Positions 36,532 to 43,821 of a DNA stretch of 64,000 nucleotides are shown one piece after another (position 1 is the first letter of the stretch; each line of letters starts with the position of its first letter). Made by a program: the position numbers and the translations under genes. The stretch comes from Martinezella miluonensis (GTDB lineage: Bacteria > Pseudomonadota > Alphaproteobacteria > Rhizobiales > Rhizobiaceae): positions 1 to 64,000 of the forward strand of contig NZ_FMAH01000032.1 of the NCBI RefSeq assembly GCF_900094545.1, given 5' to 3'. The notes under the pieces are model-generated. The model was not told the origin of the DNA, did no database searches, and worked only from the letters and a program-made list of their open reading frames with translations.

Positions 36532-37722
36532 ATGCAATCCACCGATCGGCCGGAAACCCGGCTGGCAACACGCCTTGCCTTTCTGGTCGCGGGTTTCGCC
36601 CTCGCCTGCTGGGCGCCGCTCGTCCCATTCGCCAAGGATCGTCTCGCGGTCGATGACGGCGTGCTCGGTATGCTGCTGCTTTGCCTGGGCCTTGGTTCCG
36701 TCGCTGCGATGCTTGCCACCGGCATGTTGAGTGCGCGCTACGGCAGCAAGCCGATCATGATCGCGGGTGGCTTGGGCCTCGCGCTCATTTTGCCGATGTT
36801 GACCGTGGCTAGCACGCCCTTCACCCTCGGCATTGCACTCGCGGCTTTCGGCGCCTGCCTGGGATCGCTTGATGTCGCCATGAACATTCACGCCGTCGAG
36901 GTCGAGAAAGGCACTGACCGACCGCTGATGTCCGGCTTCCATGCGCTGTTCAGCATAGGCGGCTTCATCGGCTCCCTGGTCGTCACGCTTCTCCTGTCCG
37001 TCAGGGCCGGTCCGCTTGTCGCAACATTGCTATGCTCGGTGCTGATGATCGTCGCCATGGTCGTTGCATGGCCGCGGCTGCTCCGCACCGTTCAATCGGA
37101 GGACACGCCGCTCTTCGTCATGCCCCGCGGCTTCGTGCTGCTGCTTGCGGCCCTTGCGGCCATCACCTTCCTCGTCGAAGGCGCCATCCTCGACTGGAGC
37201 GCACTGCTTCTCACCACTCAAGGGAGGGTCGATGCAAGCCACGGCGGTCTCGGCTACATGCTGTTCGCGATCGCGATGACGGCGGGCCGCCTAGCCGGCG
37301 ATGCCATCACCGCAAAGGTCGGAGACAGGGCGATCATGCTATGGGGCGGCGTGATCGCGGTCGCAGGCTTTGTCGTCCTCCTCATCAGCCCGATTTCGAT
37401 CCTTGCCATGAGCGGCTTCCTGCTGATCGGCCTCGGCGCCTCCAACATCGTCCCGGTTCTGTTCCGCAAGGGCGGCGCGCAGAAAGTCATGCCGGCTGGC
37501 CTGGCCGTCGCCGCAATCACCATGACCGGCTATGCCGGCGTCCTGGTCGGCCCCGCCGGCGTTGGCTTCGCGGCGGATCATCTGGGCCTGCCCGGCGCCT
37601 TCTGGATGCTCGCTTTATTGCTCTGCGTCGCGCCTCTCTGCGCCGGCATCGTGGCCCGCAATCGAGATCAGGAAGAGGGAGAGGCCGATGCGCATCGCTC
37701 ATACCGCTCTATGGACGCCTGA
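36532..37722 (+). CDS. MFS transporter
   Basis: 396 residues from ATG 36532, which has GAGGAACCATC upstream; the longer frame overlaps the regulator gene and is spurious. About 12 hydrophobic segments. A loop 2-3 motif, SARYGSKPIMIAGG, and LGSLDVAMNIHAVEVEKGTD are typical of a sugar/drug-related MFS subgroup (YbjJ-like). It is probably controlled by the DeoR-type repressor in the same operon. The transported compound is unknown. Confidence 0.9.
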   Translation: MQSTDRPETRLATRLAFLVAGFALACWAPLVPFAKDRLAVDDGVLGMLLLCLGLGSVAAMLATGMLSARYGSKPIMIAGGLGLALILPMLTVASTPFTLGIALAAFGACLGSLDVAMNIHAVEVEKGTDRPLMSGFHALFSIGGFIGSLVVTLLLSVRAGPLVATLLCSVLMIVAMVVAWPRLLRTVQSEDTPLFVMPRGFVLLLAALAAITFLVEGAILDWSALLLTTQGRVDASHGGLGYMLFAIAMTAGRLAGDAITAKVGDRAIMLWGGVIAVAGFVVLLISPISILAMSGFLLIGLGASNIVPVLFRKGGAQKVMPAGLAVAAITMTGYAGVLVGPAGVGFAADHLGLPGAFWMLALLLCVAPLCAGIVARNRDQEEGEADAHRSYRSMDA

Positions 37723-37942
37723 ATCGGCACTGCAGCGGCGTTCCGGAGGCCATTTCGGTGTGACGGTCGGCGAGCCAGATCGAACCGGCAACCGGCCTCC
37801 GACATCCCCCTAGCGCAACGGCAATCTTTCGAGTTCGCCACCTCCGGAAACGTTGCACCCTCTTGAGTGGCGAAGGCTGGCGGCGGATTTTTCCGTCGCC
37901 AGCTTATTTCTTCCGATCGAAGCCGATCCTGATCGAAAACCT

Positions 37943-37983
37943 CAAAAACAAAAGCCCCCACCTGCCTTCCGGCAAGCGAGGGC
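37943..37983 (-). terminator. Intrinsic terminator of clpP
   Basis: On the minus strand a 13-base-pair stem (arms 37971-37983 and 37954-37966, three or four G-T pairs) with loop GGAA is followed by TTTTGTTTTT. It starts 30 bases after the clpP stop. The remainder of the 290-base gap (37723-38012) holds nothing I can identify. Confidence 0.85.
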
Positions 37984-38012
37984 GCTCAATGCAATCGGGA
38001 AAACCCGCTAGA

Positions 38013-38600
38013 TCAGATATCCGCCTGGGACGTCACGATGCGCGAGACCAGGCCGTAAGCCTTGGCTTCCTCGGCGGAGAGCCAATAGTCGCGGTCCGTA
38101 TCCTTGGCGATCTTTTCGATCGCCTGGCCGGTGGCTTCCGAGAAGATCCTGTTCAAGCGCTCATTCATCTTGATGATTTCGCGTGCCTGGATCTCGATGT
38201 CGGAGGCCATTCCGCGCGTGCCGCCGGACGGTTGGTGCAGCAGGAAGCGCGTGTTCGGCAGGCAGATGCGGCGCTCCTTTGGAGCGGAGACATAAATCAG
38301 CGCACCGGCGGAAGCGACCCAGCCAGTGCCGATCATCCAAACCTTCGGCTTGATGAACTTGATCATGTCGTGAATGGAATCGCCGGATTCGACATGGCCG
38401 CCGGGCGAATTAACGTAGATGCGGATATCATCGTCGCTGGCGGCGGCAAGCGCTACGAGCTGCGAGCAGACCTTCTGCGCCAGCTCCTGGGTGATACCGC
38501 CATAGATGAAGATCGAACGCGACTTGAAAAGATTCGCCTCCGCGTCCTTGCCCAAAGGCAGCTCGGTCTTCTTGTCTTCCTGTTCGTCTTCGTCGTTCAT
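38013..38600 (-). CDS. clpP: ClpP-type serine protease (stand-alone homologue)
   Basis: 195 residues, ATP-dependent Clp protease proteolytic subunit fold. Catalytic triad visible: Ser97 in GWVASAGAL, His122 in RFLLHQPSGG and Asp171 in DTDRDYWL. The nucleophile elbow differs from the usual GQAASMGA. The N-terminus is acidic and longer than in the main ClpP. No clpX or tig gene is adjacent, so this is one of the additional ClpP copies found in Rhizobiales, probably forming mixed or alternative complexes. A strong terminator follows. Confidence 0.93.
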   Translation of the reverse strand: MNDEDEQEDKKTELPLGKDAEANLFKSRSIFIYGGITQELAQKVCSQLVALAAASDDDIRIYVNSPGGHVESGDSIHDMIKFIKPKVWMIGTGWVASAGALIYVSAPKERRICLPNTRFLLHQPSGGTRGMASDIEIQAREIIKMNERLNRIFSEATGQAIEKIAKDTDRDYWLSAEEAKAYGLVSRIVTSQADI

Positions 38601-38832
38601 TCAACTCTCCAGCATGATGCGTCGTTCACCGCACATAGTGCGACTCAATGCGTAAAACAATGCCGGAAAAAGACAAGGCGGGAATAGCGACTGACAACAT
38701 GGTGTTATGGTTGCGGATTACCGAAATGTAACTTGAATGGCTTTGAAAAGCCGAGATTGGATCCTACGTCAGGTCAGCGCGGTCAAGAATCGCGCCCCGA
38801 ATTTACAGCAACAGATTGCCAAGGAGGCCATC

Positions 38833-39648
38833 ATGTCGCCTGAAGAACGTCAACTGCTCGCGTCTCTCTTCGATCGCGTGCGCTCCGCTGCCAGCACCCA
38901 GCGCGACGCCGATGCGGAGACTTTTATCAACCAGTCGGTCCGCGACCAGCCCTATGCGCCCTATTTCCTGGCGCAGGCCGTCATCATGCAGGAACAGGGC
39001 ATGAAGGCTGCGGCCGATCGCATCCAGCAGCTCGAGGCGCGTGTACACGAGCTCGAGCAGCAGAGCGCCCAAGCCAATCAGCCGCAGGGCCAGAGTGGCG
39101 GTTTCCTCGGCGGGATAGGCTCGCTCTTCGGCGGCGGCCAGCAACAGCAGCGCGCACCCGCGCCGCAAGCCGCCAGCCCGCAGCAGCAGGGTCGCCTCTA
39201 TGACGACTATGCCCGCAATGCGCCGCAGCAGCAGCCCGGCCCATGGGGCGGCCAGCCGCAACCGCAGCCATCCGGCCCATGGAGCCAGCAGGCAGCGGCC
39301 CCTTCGGCGGGCGGTAGCTTCCTGCGCGGTGCGCTTGGCACGGCAGCCGGCGTCGCCGGTGGCGTGATGCTGGCGGAATCGCTCTCCAGCCTCTTCAGCC
39401 CGCATCTCGGCGGCACAGGCGGCGGTCTCTTCGGCGGCAATGCCGGCAGCGGCCTCTTCGGAGGCACGGCAGCCAACGCAGCCGAACAGCCGGTGCAGGA
39501 AACCATCATCAACAACAACTATTTCGGCAATGACGATCAGAATGATCAAAGTGCCGCCGATTACGCCCAGGATGCTGCCCAGGACGCTCAGGACGACGAC
39601 AATGACGATTCGTTCGACAACAGCGACGACGACAGTTCGTTTGCCTGA
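38833..39648 (+). CDS. DUF2076 domain protein
   Basis: 271 residues from ATG 38833, which has AAGGAGGCCATC directly upstream; an upstream in-frame ATG lacks this. The N-terminal 90 residues (MSPEERQLLASLFDRV) are the DUF2076 core, with a short coiled coil (QLEARVHELEQQSAQ). The middle is rich in Q, P and G, then a hydrophobic glycine-rich stretch (about 185-210), and the C-terminus is strongly acidic (D/N repeats). Possibly periplasmic or membrane associated. Function unknown. Confidence 0.9.
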   Translation: MSPEERQLLASLFDRVRSAASTQRDADAETFINQSVRDQPYAPYFLAQAVIMQEQGMKAAADRIQQLEARVHELEQQSAQANQPQGQSGGFLGGIGSLFGGGQQQQRAPAPQAASPQQQGRLYDDYARNAPQQQPGPWGGQPQPQPSGPWSQQAAAPSAGGSFLRGALGTAAGVAGGVMLAESLSSLFSPHLGGTGGGLFGGNAGSGLFGGTAANAAEQPVQETIINNNYFGNDDQNDQSAADYAQDAAQDAQDDDNDDSFDNSDDDSSFA

Positions 39649-39671
39649 GCCGGTACCAGCCCAACAAAAAA

Positions 39672-39704
39672 GCCGCAGCCGCCATCCTTGGATGGCGGCT
39701 TTTT
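39672..39704. terminator. Bidirectional terminator, DUF2076 gene / queF
   Basis: GCCGCCATCC (39678-39687) and GGATGGCGGC (39690-39699) form a 10-base-pair stem with a 2-base centre that opens to a usable loop. T-run on the plus side (39700-39704) and A-run on the other (AAAAAAGCC upstream), so it works for both convergent genes. Confidence 0.85.
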
Positions 39705-39707
39705 CAT

Positions 39708-40172
39708 TCAGCCTCGGCCGCGATAGGGCTGAACGCCCTGATCCGGCAGCCAGACGCCTTCCGGCGGCTTGCCGGTCTGCCAGAAAACATCGATCGGGAT
39801 GCCGCCGCGCGGATACCAGTAGGCGCCGATGCGGAGCCACTTCGGCTCCAGCAGGTCCACCAGACGCTTGGCGATATAGATCGAGCAATCCTCGTGGAAT
39901 GCGCCATGATTGCGGAAGGAATGCAGGAAGAGCTTCAGCGACTTCGATTCCACCAGCCATTCGTTCGGCACGTAGTCGATGACGATATGGGCGAAATCGG
40001 GCTGTCCCGTCATCGGGCAAAGCGAGGTGAATTCAGGCGCGGTAAAGCGCACGACGTAATCGGTGCCGGCATGGCCCGCCGGCACTTTTTCGAGAACGGC
40101 CTCTTCCGGATTGCTTGCGGTTTCCGTCTGGCTGCCGAGCATCGACAGGCCGGACACATCGGTCTTGGGCAT
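39708..40172 (-). CDS. queF: NADPH-dependent 7-cyano-7-deazaguanine reductase
   Basis: Reduces preQ0 to preQ1 in queuosine synthesis. 154 residues, the short unimodular QueF. The catalytic cysteine is in TSLCPMTGQPDFAH, and the NADPH-binding ESKSLKLFLHSFRNHGAFHE is complete. Terminates at the bidirectional hairpin. The cation-diffusion gene on the same strand ends 1 base upstream, so the two may share a transcript. Confidence 0.96.
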   Translation of the reverse strand: MPKTDVSGLSMLGSQTETASNPEEAVLEKVPAGHAGTDYVVRFTAPEFTSLCPMTGQPDFAHIVIDYVPNEWLVESKSLKLFLHSFRNHGAFHEDCSIYIAKRLVDLLEPKWLRIGAYWYPRGGIPIDVFWQTGKPPEGVWLPDQGVQPYRGRG

Positions 40173-40173
40173 C

Positions 40174-41088
40174 TCAGGTCTCCTTGATCACTTTGACGCG
40201 GAGACCATGGGCCTTCTCGCCCTCCGGCTCCACATGAATGGTTATTTCGGCACCCGCATGGATCGCCCTTATGGCGTCTTCAAGGCGGTCGCAGATTCGA
40301 TGCGCGTCACGTACCGGCATGGCGGCAGGCACCACCATATGAAAATCGACGAAGGTCACCGCCCCTGCCCGCCGCGTCTTCAGATCGTGAACGCCAAGCG
40401 ACCCCTCCGCATTCCTGGCGATCGCGTCCTTGATGGTCTCCTCCTCCTCCGGCAACACTGCCTTGTCCATCAGCCCGTCGATGGAATTGGAGATCACCTT
40501 CCAGCCCTGGTAAAGGATGTTGATGGCGACGAGAATGGCAAGCACGGGGTCGAAGATCGGGTGGCCGGTGCCGAGCGCCAGCAGCAAGCCGATCAGGACC
40601 CCGATCGAGGTATAGACGTCGGACATGATGTGCTGCCCGTCCGCCGTCAAAGCCGGCGAGCGATGCGTCCGGCCGGCTCGCAGCAGAGTCAATGCCCATA
40701 TGCCGTTGATGACGCCGGCGACGAAGTTGATCGCCAGACCGAGCACCGGCGCCTGCATCGGCTGCGGGTTGCCAAGGTGCCCGACCGCCTCCTGCACAAT
40801 CATCAGCGCCGCAACGACGATCATCACCCCTTCGGTGACGGCGGAAAGATATTCGGCCTTGTGGTGACCGAAGGGATGGTCGTGGTCGGCCGGCTTCTGC
40901 GCGTAACGGATGACAAAAAAGGCAATGAAGGCCGCAACGACATTAACGAGCGATTCGAGCCCGTCGGACAGGAGCGCCACCGAACCTGTCAGCCACCAGG
41001 CCAGCATCTTCAGCCCCATGACGCCGAGCGAGAGCGGAATGCCCCAGAGGGCCAGCCGCCTGATCGTATCGTTTCCCTGACTGTTCAT
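40174..41088 (-). CDS. Cation diffusion facilitator (CDF) transporter
   Basis: 304 residues from ATG 41088, chosen because GGAGAAGGGC precedes it; the longer frame is unlikely. About six membrane segments. Metal-site motif in helix 2 (ALLSDGLESLVNV) and in helix 5 (HIMSDVYTSIG), plus the HDHPFGHHKAEY loop. The C-terminal cytoplasmic domain (about 210-300) ends VEPEGEKAH. Exports Zn, Mn, Fe or Co by proton exchange; the ion cannot be decided. A promoter, a 24-codon ORF and an intrinsic terminator lie immediately upstream, so attenuation is possible. Confidence 0.92.
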   Translation of the reverse strand: MNSQGNDTIRRLALWGIPLSLGVMGLKMLAWWLTGSVALLSDGLESLVNVVAAFIAFFVIRYAQKPADHDHPFGHHKAEYLSAVTEGVMIVVAALMIVQEAVGHLGNPQPMQAPVLGLAINFVAGVINGIWALTLLRAGRTHRSPALTADGQHIMSDVYTSIGVLIGLLLALGTGHPIFDPVLAILVAINILYQGWKVISNSIDGLMDKAVLPEEEETIKDAIARNAEGSLGVHDLKTRRAGAVTFVDFHMVVPAAMPVRDAHRICDRLEDAIRAIHAGAEITIHVEPEGEKAHGLRVKVIKET

Positions 41089-41114
41089 GCCCTTCTCCAG
41101 TATCCCGCGCCTGC

Positions 41115-41189
41115 TTATGCGAATGAATTGCAAGAAAGGCGCCGTTGAAATGCAAAACCGCCCGCGCGAATTTCGCGCAGGCGGCTCAT
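41115..41189 (-). CDS. Candidate 24-residue leader ORF before the CDF gene
   Basis: ATG 41189 begins MSRLREIRAGGFAFQRR and stops 26 bases before the CDF start. It lies 8 bases after a strong -10 box, with no ribosome-binding site, so it would be translated from a leaderless mRNA. The terminator hairpin at 41154-41184 is inside this ORF. Translating ribosomes would unfold it, which would link leader translation to CDF expression. It may also be chance. Confidence 0.45.
   Translation of the reverse strand: MSRLREIRAGGFAFQRRLSCNSFA
41154..41184 (-). terminator. Intrinsic terminator in the CDF leader
   Basis: On the minus strand a 12-base-pair stem (one G-T pair) with loop AAT, arms about 41173-41184 and 41158-41169, is followed by TTTTGCATTTC. 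It ends about 65 bases before the CDF start and begins about 14 bases after the -10 box. A terminator between a promoter and its gene suggests attenuation, or else a separate transcript of about 40 bases. Confidence 0.75.
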
Positions 41190-41197
41190 TGACGGTT

Positions 41198-41226
41198 CAT
41201 ATGGGGCACGGCGCTAAAATTGTCAA
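41198..41226 (-). promoter_or_regulatory. Promoter of the CDF gene
   Basis: TTGACA (41221-41226) and CATATG (41198-41203) on the minus strand are separated by exactly 17 bases. The rest of the divergent gap to bluB (41227-41453) holds no gene I can support; I saw no cobalamin riboswitch. Confidence 0.7.
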
Positions 41227-41453
41227 AGGCAGCATAGCCCTTAATGCACCGCAATTCATCTTCAAGGCTGGCGATCGTGATTGCGGCGGCGCATTGAAGC
41301 TTTCGCGTATCTGTGCTCGCTGCAACTGGAAACCAATGATACGCTCACCTTTAAGAGATCATGCCGATAGCTGACCTGGCAAACGGACTTCGAGGCGTTT
41401 GCTCGCCCGGCCGTTGACGCCGAACGGAAGATCTCCAAGAAACATGGTAGAAT

Positions 41454-42188
41454 ATGCCCATTCCTGACGACACCGCCGACACCATGACATCCACCCCAAC
41501 AAACATGTCAGATCATCATATGGTCTCGGCTGGCGCTTTTTCGGAGGACGAGCGCAGGGCGGTCTATCGCGCTATCGAAACGCGGCGCGACGTACGCGAC
41601 CAGTTCCGGTCTGATCCTCTGCCCGACGACCTCGTCCGGCGCTTGCTCGAGGCGGCCCATTCGGCGCCATCAGTCGGCTTCATGCAACCATGGAACTTCA
41701 TCCTGATCCGTCAGCCGGAGACGCGCGAGCGCGTCTGGCAGGCATTTCACCAGGCCAATGAGGAAGCCTGCAGCATGTTCGAAGGTGATCGCCGCGCGCA
41801 ATATCAGCGGCTGAAGCTGGAGGGTATCCGAAAGGCGCCGCTCAGCATCTGCATCACCTGCGATACCAAGCGCGGCGGCCCGGTCGTGCTCGGCCGCACG
41901 CATAACCCGGCAACCGATGTCTATTCGACCGTCTGCGCCGTCCAGAATCTCTGGCTTGCCGCAAGAGCCGAGGGCGTCGGTGTCGGCTGGGTCAGCATCT
42001 TCCATGAAGACGCCATCAAATCGATCCTCGGCATACCCGAGCATGTGAAGATCGTCGCCTGGCTCTGCATCGGCTATGTCGACGAGCTCTACGACATGCC
42101 GGAACTTGCCGTGAAAGGGTGGCGCGAGCGGCTGCCGCTCGACAAGCTTGTCTTCGAGGAAGGCTGGCAGGATTGCGATGATATGTAA
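41454..42188 (+). CDS. bluB: 5,6-dimethylbenzimidazole synthase
   Basis: Converts reduced FMN and O2 into the lower ligand of vitamin B12. 244 residues in the nitroreductase fold. FMN-binding RRDVRDQFRSDPLPDD near residue 44, HSAPSVGFMQPWNFIL near 69 and RAEGVGVGWVSIFHED near 172 match BluB rather than ordinary nitroreductases. The first 20 or so residues are variable, and an internal ATG (for example at residue 11, 18 or 23) could be the true start. No other cob gene is nearby. Confidence 0.93.
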   Translation: MPIPDDTADTMTSTPTNMSDHHMVSAGAFSEDERRAVYRAIETRRDVRDQFRSDPLPDDLVRRLLEAAHSAPSVGFMQPWNFILIRQPETRERVWQAFHQANEEACSMFEGDRRAQYQRLKLEGIRKAPLSICITCDTKRGGPVVLGRTHNPATDVYSTVCAVQNLWLAARAEGVGVGWVSIFHEDAIKSILGIPEHVKIVAWLCIGYVDELYDMPELAVKGWRERLPLDKLVFEEGWQDCDDM

Positions 42189-42227
42189 GGGCCGCCGCTC
42201 TGCGGCAACCCTCGACGGATCAAGGTG

Positions 42228-42863
42228 TTACGATCTGAACGTAACAAACGAGATCACATTGCCATCCGGGTCACGCACATGAAAGTCCGTGCCGCCCCAG
42301 GCCTGCTTGGCGAGCGGTTGCGCGAACTCGACATCCCGCGCCTTGAACTCCTCGAACAATCCCTGAACATTCGAAACCTCGATAGAGGCGAGAATGAGCG
42401 ACCCCTCCTTTGCCGCCGCAGCAGCAAAATAGGGCTCATAGACAAGCCGCAAGTGGATCCAGATGCCGTCGCGCGACACCGCTCCATAGAACGGCGGTGC
42501 GCCATGCAGAAATTCTGCTGCAAAGCCCAGCTTCTCCCGGAAGAAAGACGCGCTGGCGGTCACATCCCGCACAAAAAGGATCGGAATGACGCTCTTGAAA
42601 ATCGGCGGTTCCGATGATGCCGCCGGCATCTTCGGCGCATCCACTGCCACGGCCTTCAACTCGGTCCAGTTCTTGTGCCCCGCTTCGACCGCAACGATCT
42701 CCTGCGCCAGGGTCAAAGGGAATTTCATCTCGAGGATCTCGCGATCCGTCAGCGCCTTGAAGCGGTCGAGCGTTCGTACTCTTCCGCCAATGGAATAATC
42801 ACGATCACGGTGCCAGCGCATCAGCAGCTTGGCTTGTTTGCGATAGGTATCAAGGGTTGGCAT
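42228..42863 (-). CDS. Glyoxalase/bleomycin-resistance-fold protein with N-terminal extension
   Basis: 211 residues. The first 75 (RKQAKLLMRWHRDRDYS, then REILEMKFPLTLAQEIVAVE) form a small helical domain found with glyoxalase-superfamily proteins. Residues 88-211 are a VOC fold (SVIPILFVRDVTASASFFRE, then GTDFHVRDPDGNVISF). May bind or modify a toxic small molecule. It converges with bluB, 39 bases away. Confidence 0.88.
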   Translation of the reverse strand: MPTLDTYRKQAKLLMRWHRDRDYSIGGRVRTLDRFKALTDREILEMKFPLTLAQEIVAVEAGHKNWTELKAVAVDAPKMPAASSEPPIFKSVIPILFVRDVTASASFFREKLGFAAEFLHGAPPFYGAVSRDGIWIHLRLVYEPYFAAAAAKEGSLILASIEVSNVQGLFEEFKARDVEFAQPLAKQAWGGTDFHVRDPDGNVISFVTFRS

Positions 42864-42982
42864 GGGCAGACTCCTGCTGGGGATAATCAGCGGGCAGGCC
42901 TAGCCCTTTCGGCCCCAATGCCGATGTGCCCCACAGGAACGACCGAGAGGTTAGGGTACAACCTGCAGCAAGTCAAACTGCC

Positions 42983-43693
42983 TCACGGCAGAGCTTGGCT
43001 CGCAGCGAAACGCTCATCCTTATTGTGCAGGCGCAAGGACAATCGCAGCATCCACGGCAACGACGTCCAAAAGCCGGAGGTCAGTCCCGCCTGCCTCAGC
43101 GCGGCCGCGGTCCAAGTATTGCATCCCATCAGCGCGTTGAAATATCCCCGCGCCTCGAAGAACGCATCATTCGGTCCATAATTGCTGCCGATCAGCGGGC
43201 TTGGTCGATTATCCGTCTGCTCGAGACTGCCGAGAATGAACTGCTCGAGCCGCTCCAGCCCGTCGGCATCAATGCCGATCGCCGTGACGCCAGGCGCATT
43301 CAGGGGAATATCACCCGCTAGCTCCGCATGAATGACTGAACGATCCAGAGCGAAGCTCTTCAGAACAGGACCAGTCTTCAAATCAGCCCATGTCCGCGTC
43401 TCCGTATAGAAACTCCGGCCGCCCCAGCCGAAAACGAGATAGCGCAGGTTCGGATTGTCGAGATCGAGCCCGGCTGTCCGCAAGAATGCGAAACGGTCGA
43501 TCAGATCGCCGTCGACGGGGATGGCAATATCCGTATGGATGGGATTGCTGAGCATGAGGATTTGTTGCGAGCGCTCGGCTTTTCCAACCGGCTCGTCATG
43601 CCAGAGTGGCCGCGGCACGACGATGCCAATGCCGACGACCGTCACGACGGTAAGCATGGCGAAGAAAACGCCCTTGACTATCCTTGAAATCAC
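42983..43693 (-). CDS. DUF2459 / TIGR02117 family protein
   Basis: 236 residues with one N-terminal membrane segment (about 7-27). The conserved LVFGWGGRSFYTETRTWADL and NYGPNDAFFEARGYFNALMG followed by CNTWTAAAL match this family, seen in many proteobacteria without a biochemical role. The Cys and preceding Asn-Tyr-Gly hint at a papain-like (NlpC-type) fold, which I cannot confirm. It starts downstream of trpE(G), separated by a strong terminator. Confidence 0.85.
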   Translation of the reverse strand: MISRIVKGVFFAMLTVVTVVGIGIVVPRPLWHDEPVGKAERSQQILMLSNPIHTDIAIPVDGDLIDRFAFLRTAGLDLDNPNLRYLVFGWGGRSFYTETRTWADLKTGPVLKSFALDRSVIHAELAGDIPLNAPGVTAIGIDADGLERLEQFILGSLEQTDNRPSPLIGSNYGPNDAFFEARGYFNALMGCNTWTAAALRQAGLTSGFWTSLPWMLRLSLRLHNKDERFAASQALP

Positions 43694-43751
43694 CGACCGA
43701 AGCCCCCGCCGACATTGAATGTCTTCCGCGGCTTGTTGGCTCTTTCAAGGC

Positions 43752-43792
43752 AAAAACGCCCCCATGCACTCTTTCTGAGCGCTGGGGGCGTT
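43752..43792 (-). terminator. Intrinsic terminator of trpE(G)
   Basis: AACGCCCCCA and TGGGGGCGTT (43783-43792 and 43755-43764) pair perfectly, with inner GCGCTC/GAGTGC pairing, and on the minus strand a TTTTTG run follows. It lies 30 bases after the trpE(G) stop. Confidence 0.9.
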
Positions 43793-43821
43793 CAAACTGC
43801 GGAGCCGATGGCTCGCGCGCA

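Noticed and set aside
37723..37860. Gene between the MFS transporter and clpP
   Set aside because: Frames here are short, lack ribosome sites and continue out of the MFS gene in the wrong frame.
41227..41453. Cobalamin riboswitch upstream of bluB
   Set aside because: I looked for the B12-box consensus and paired arms and did not see them; bluB here appears not to be preceded by one.
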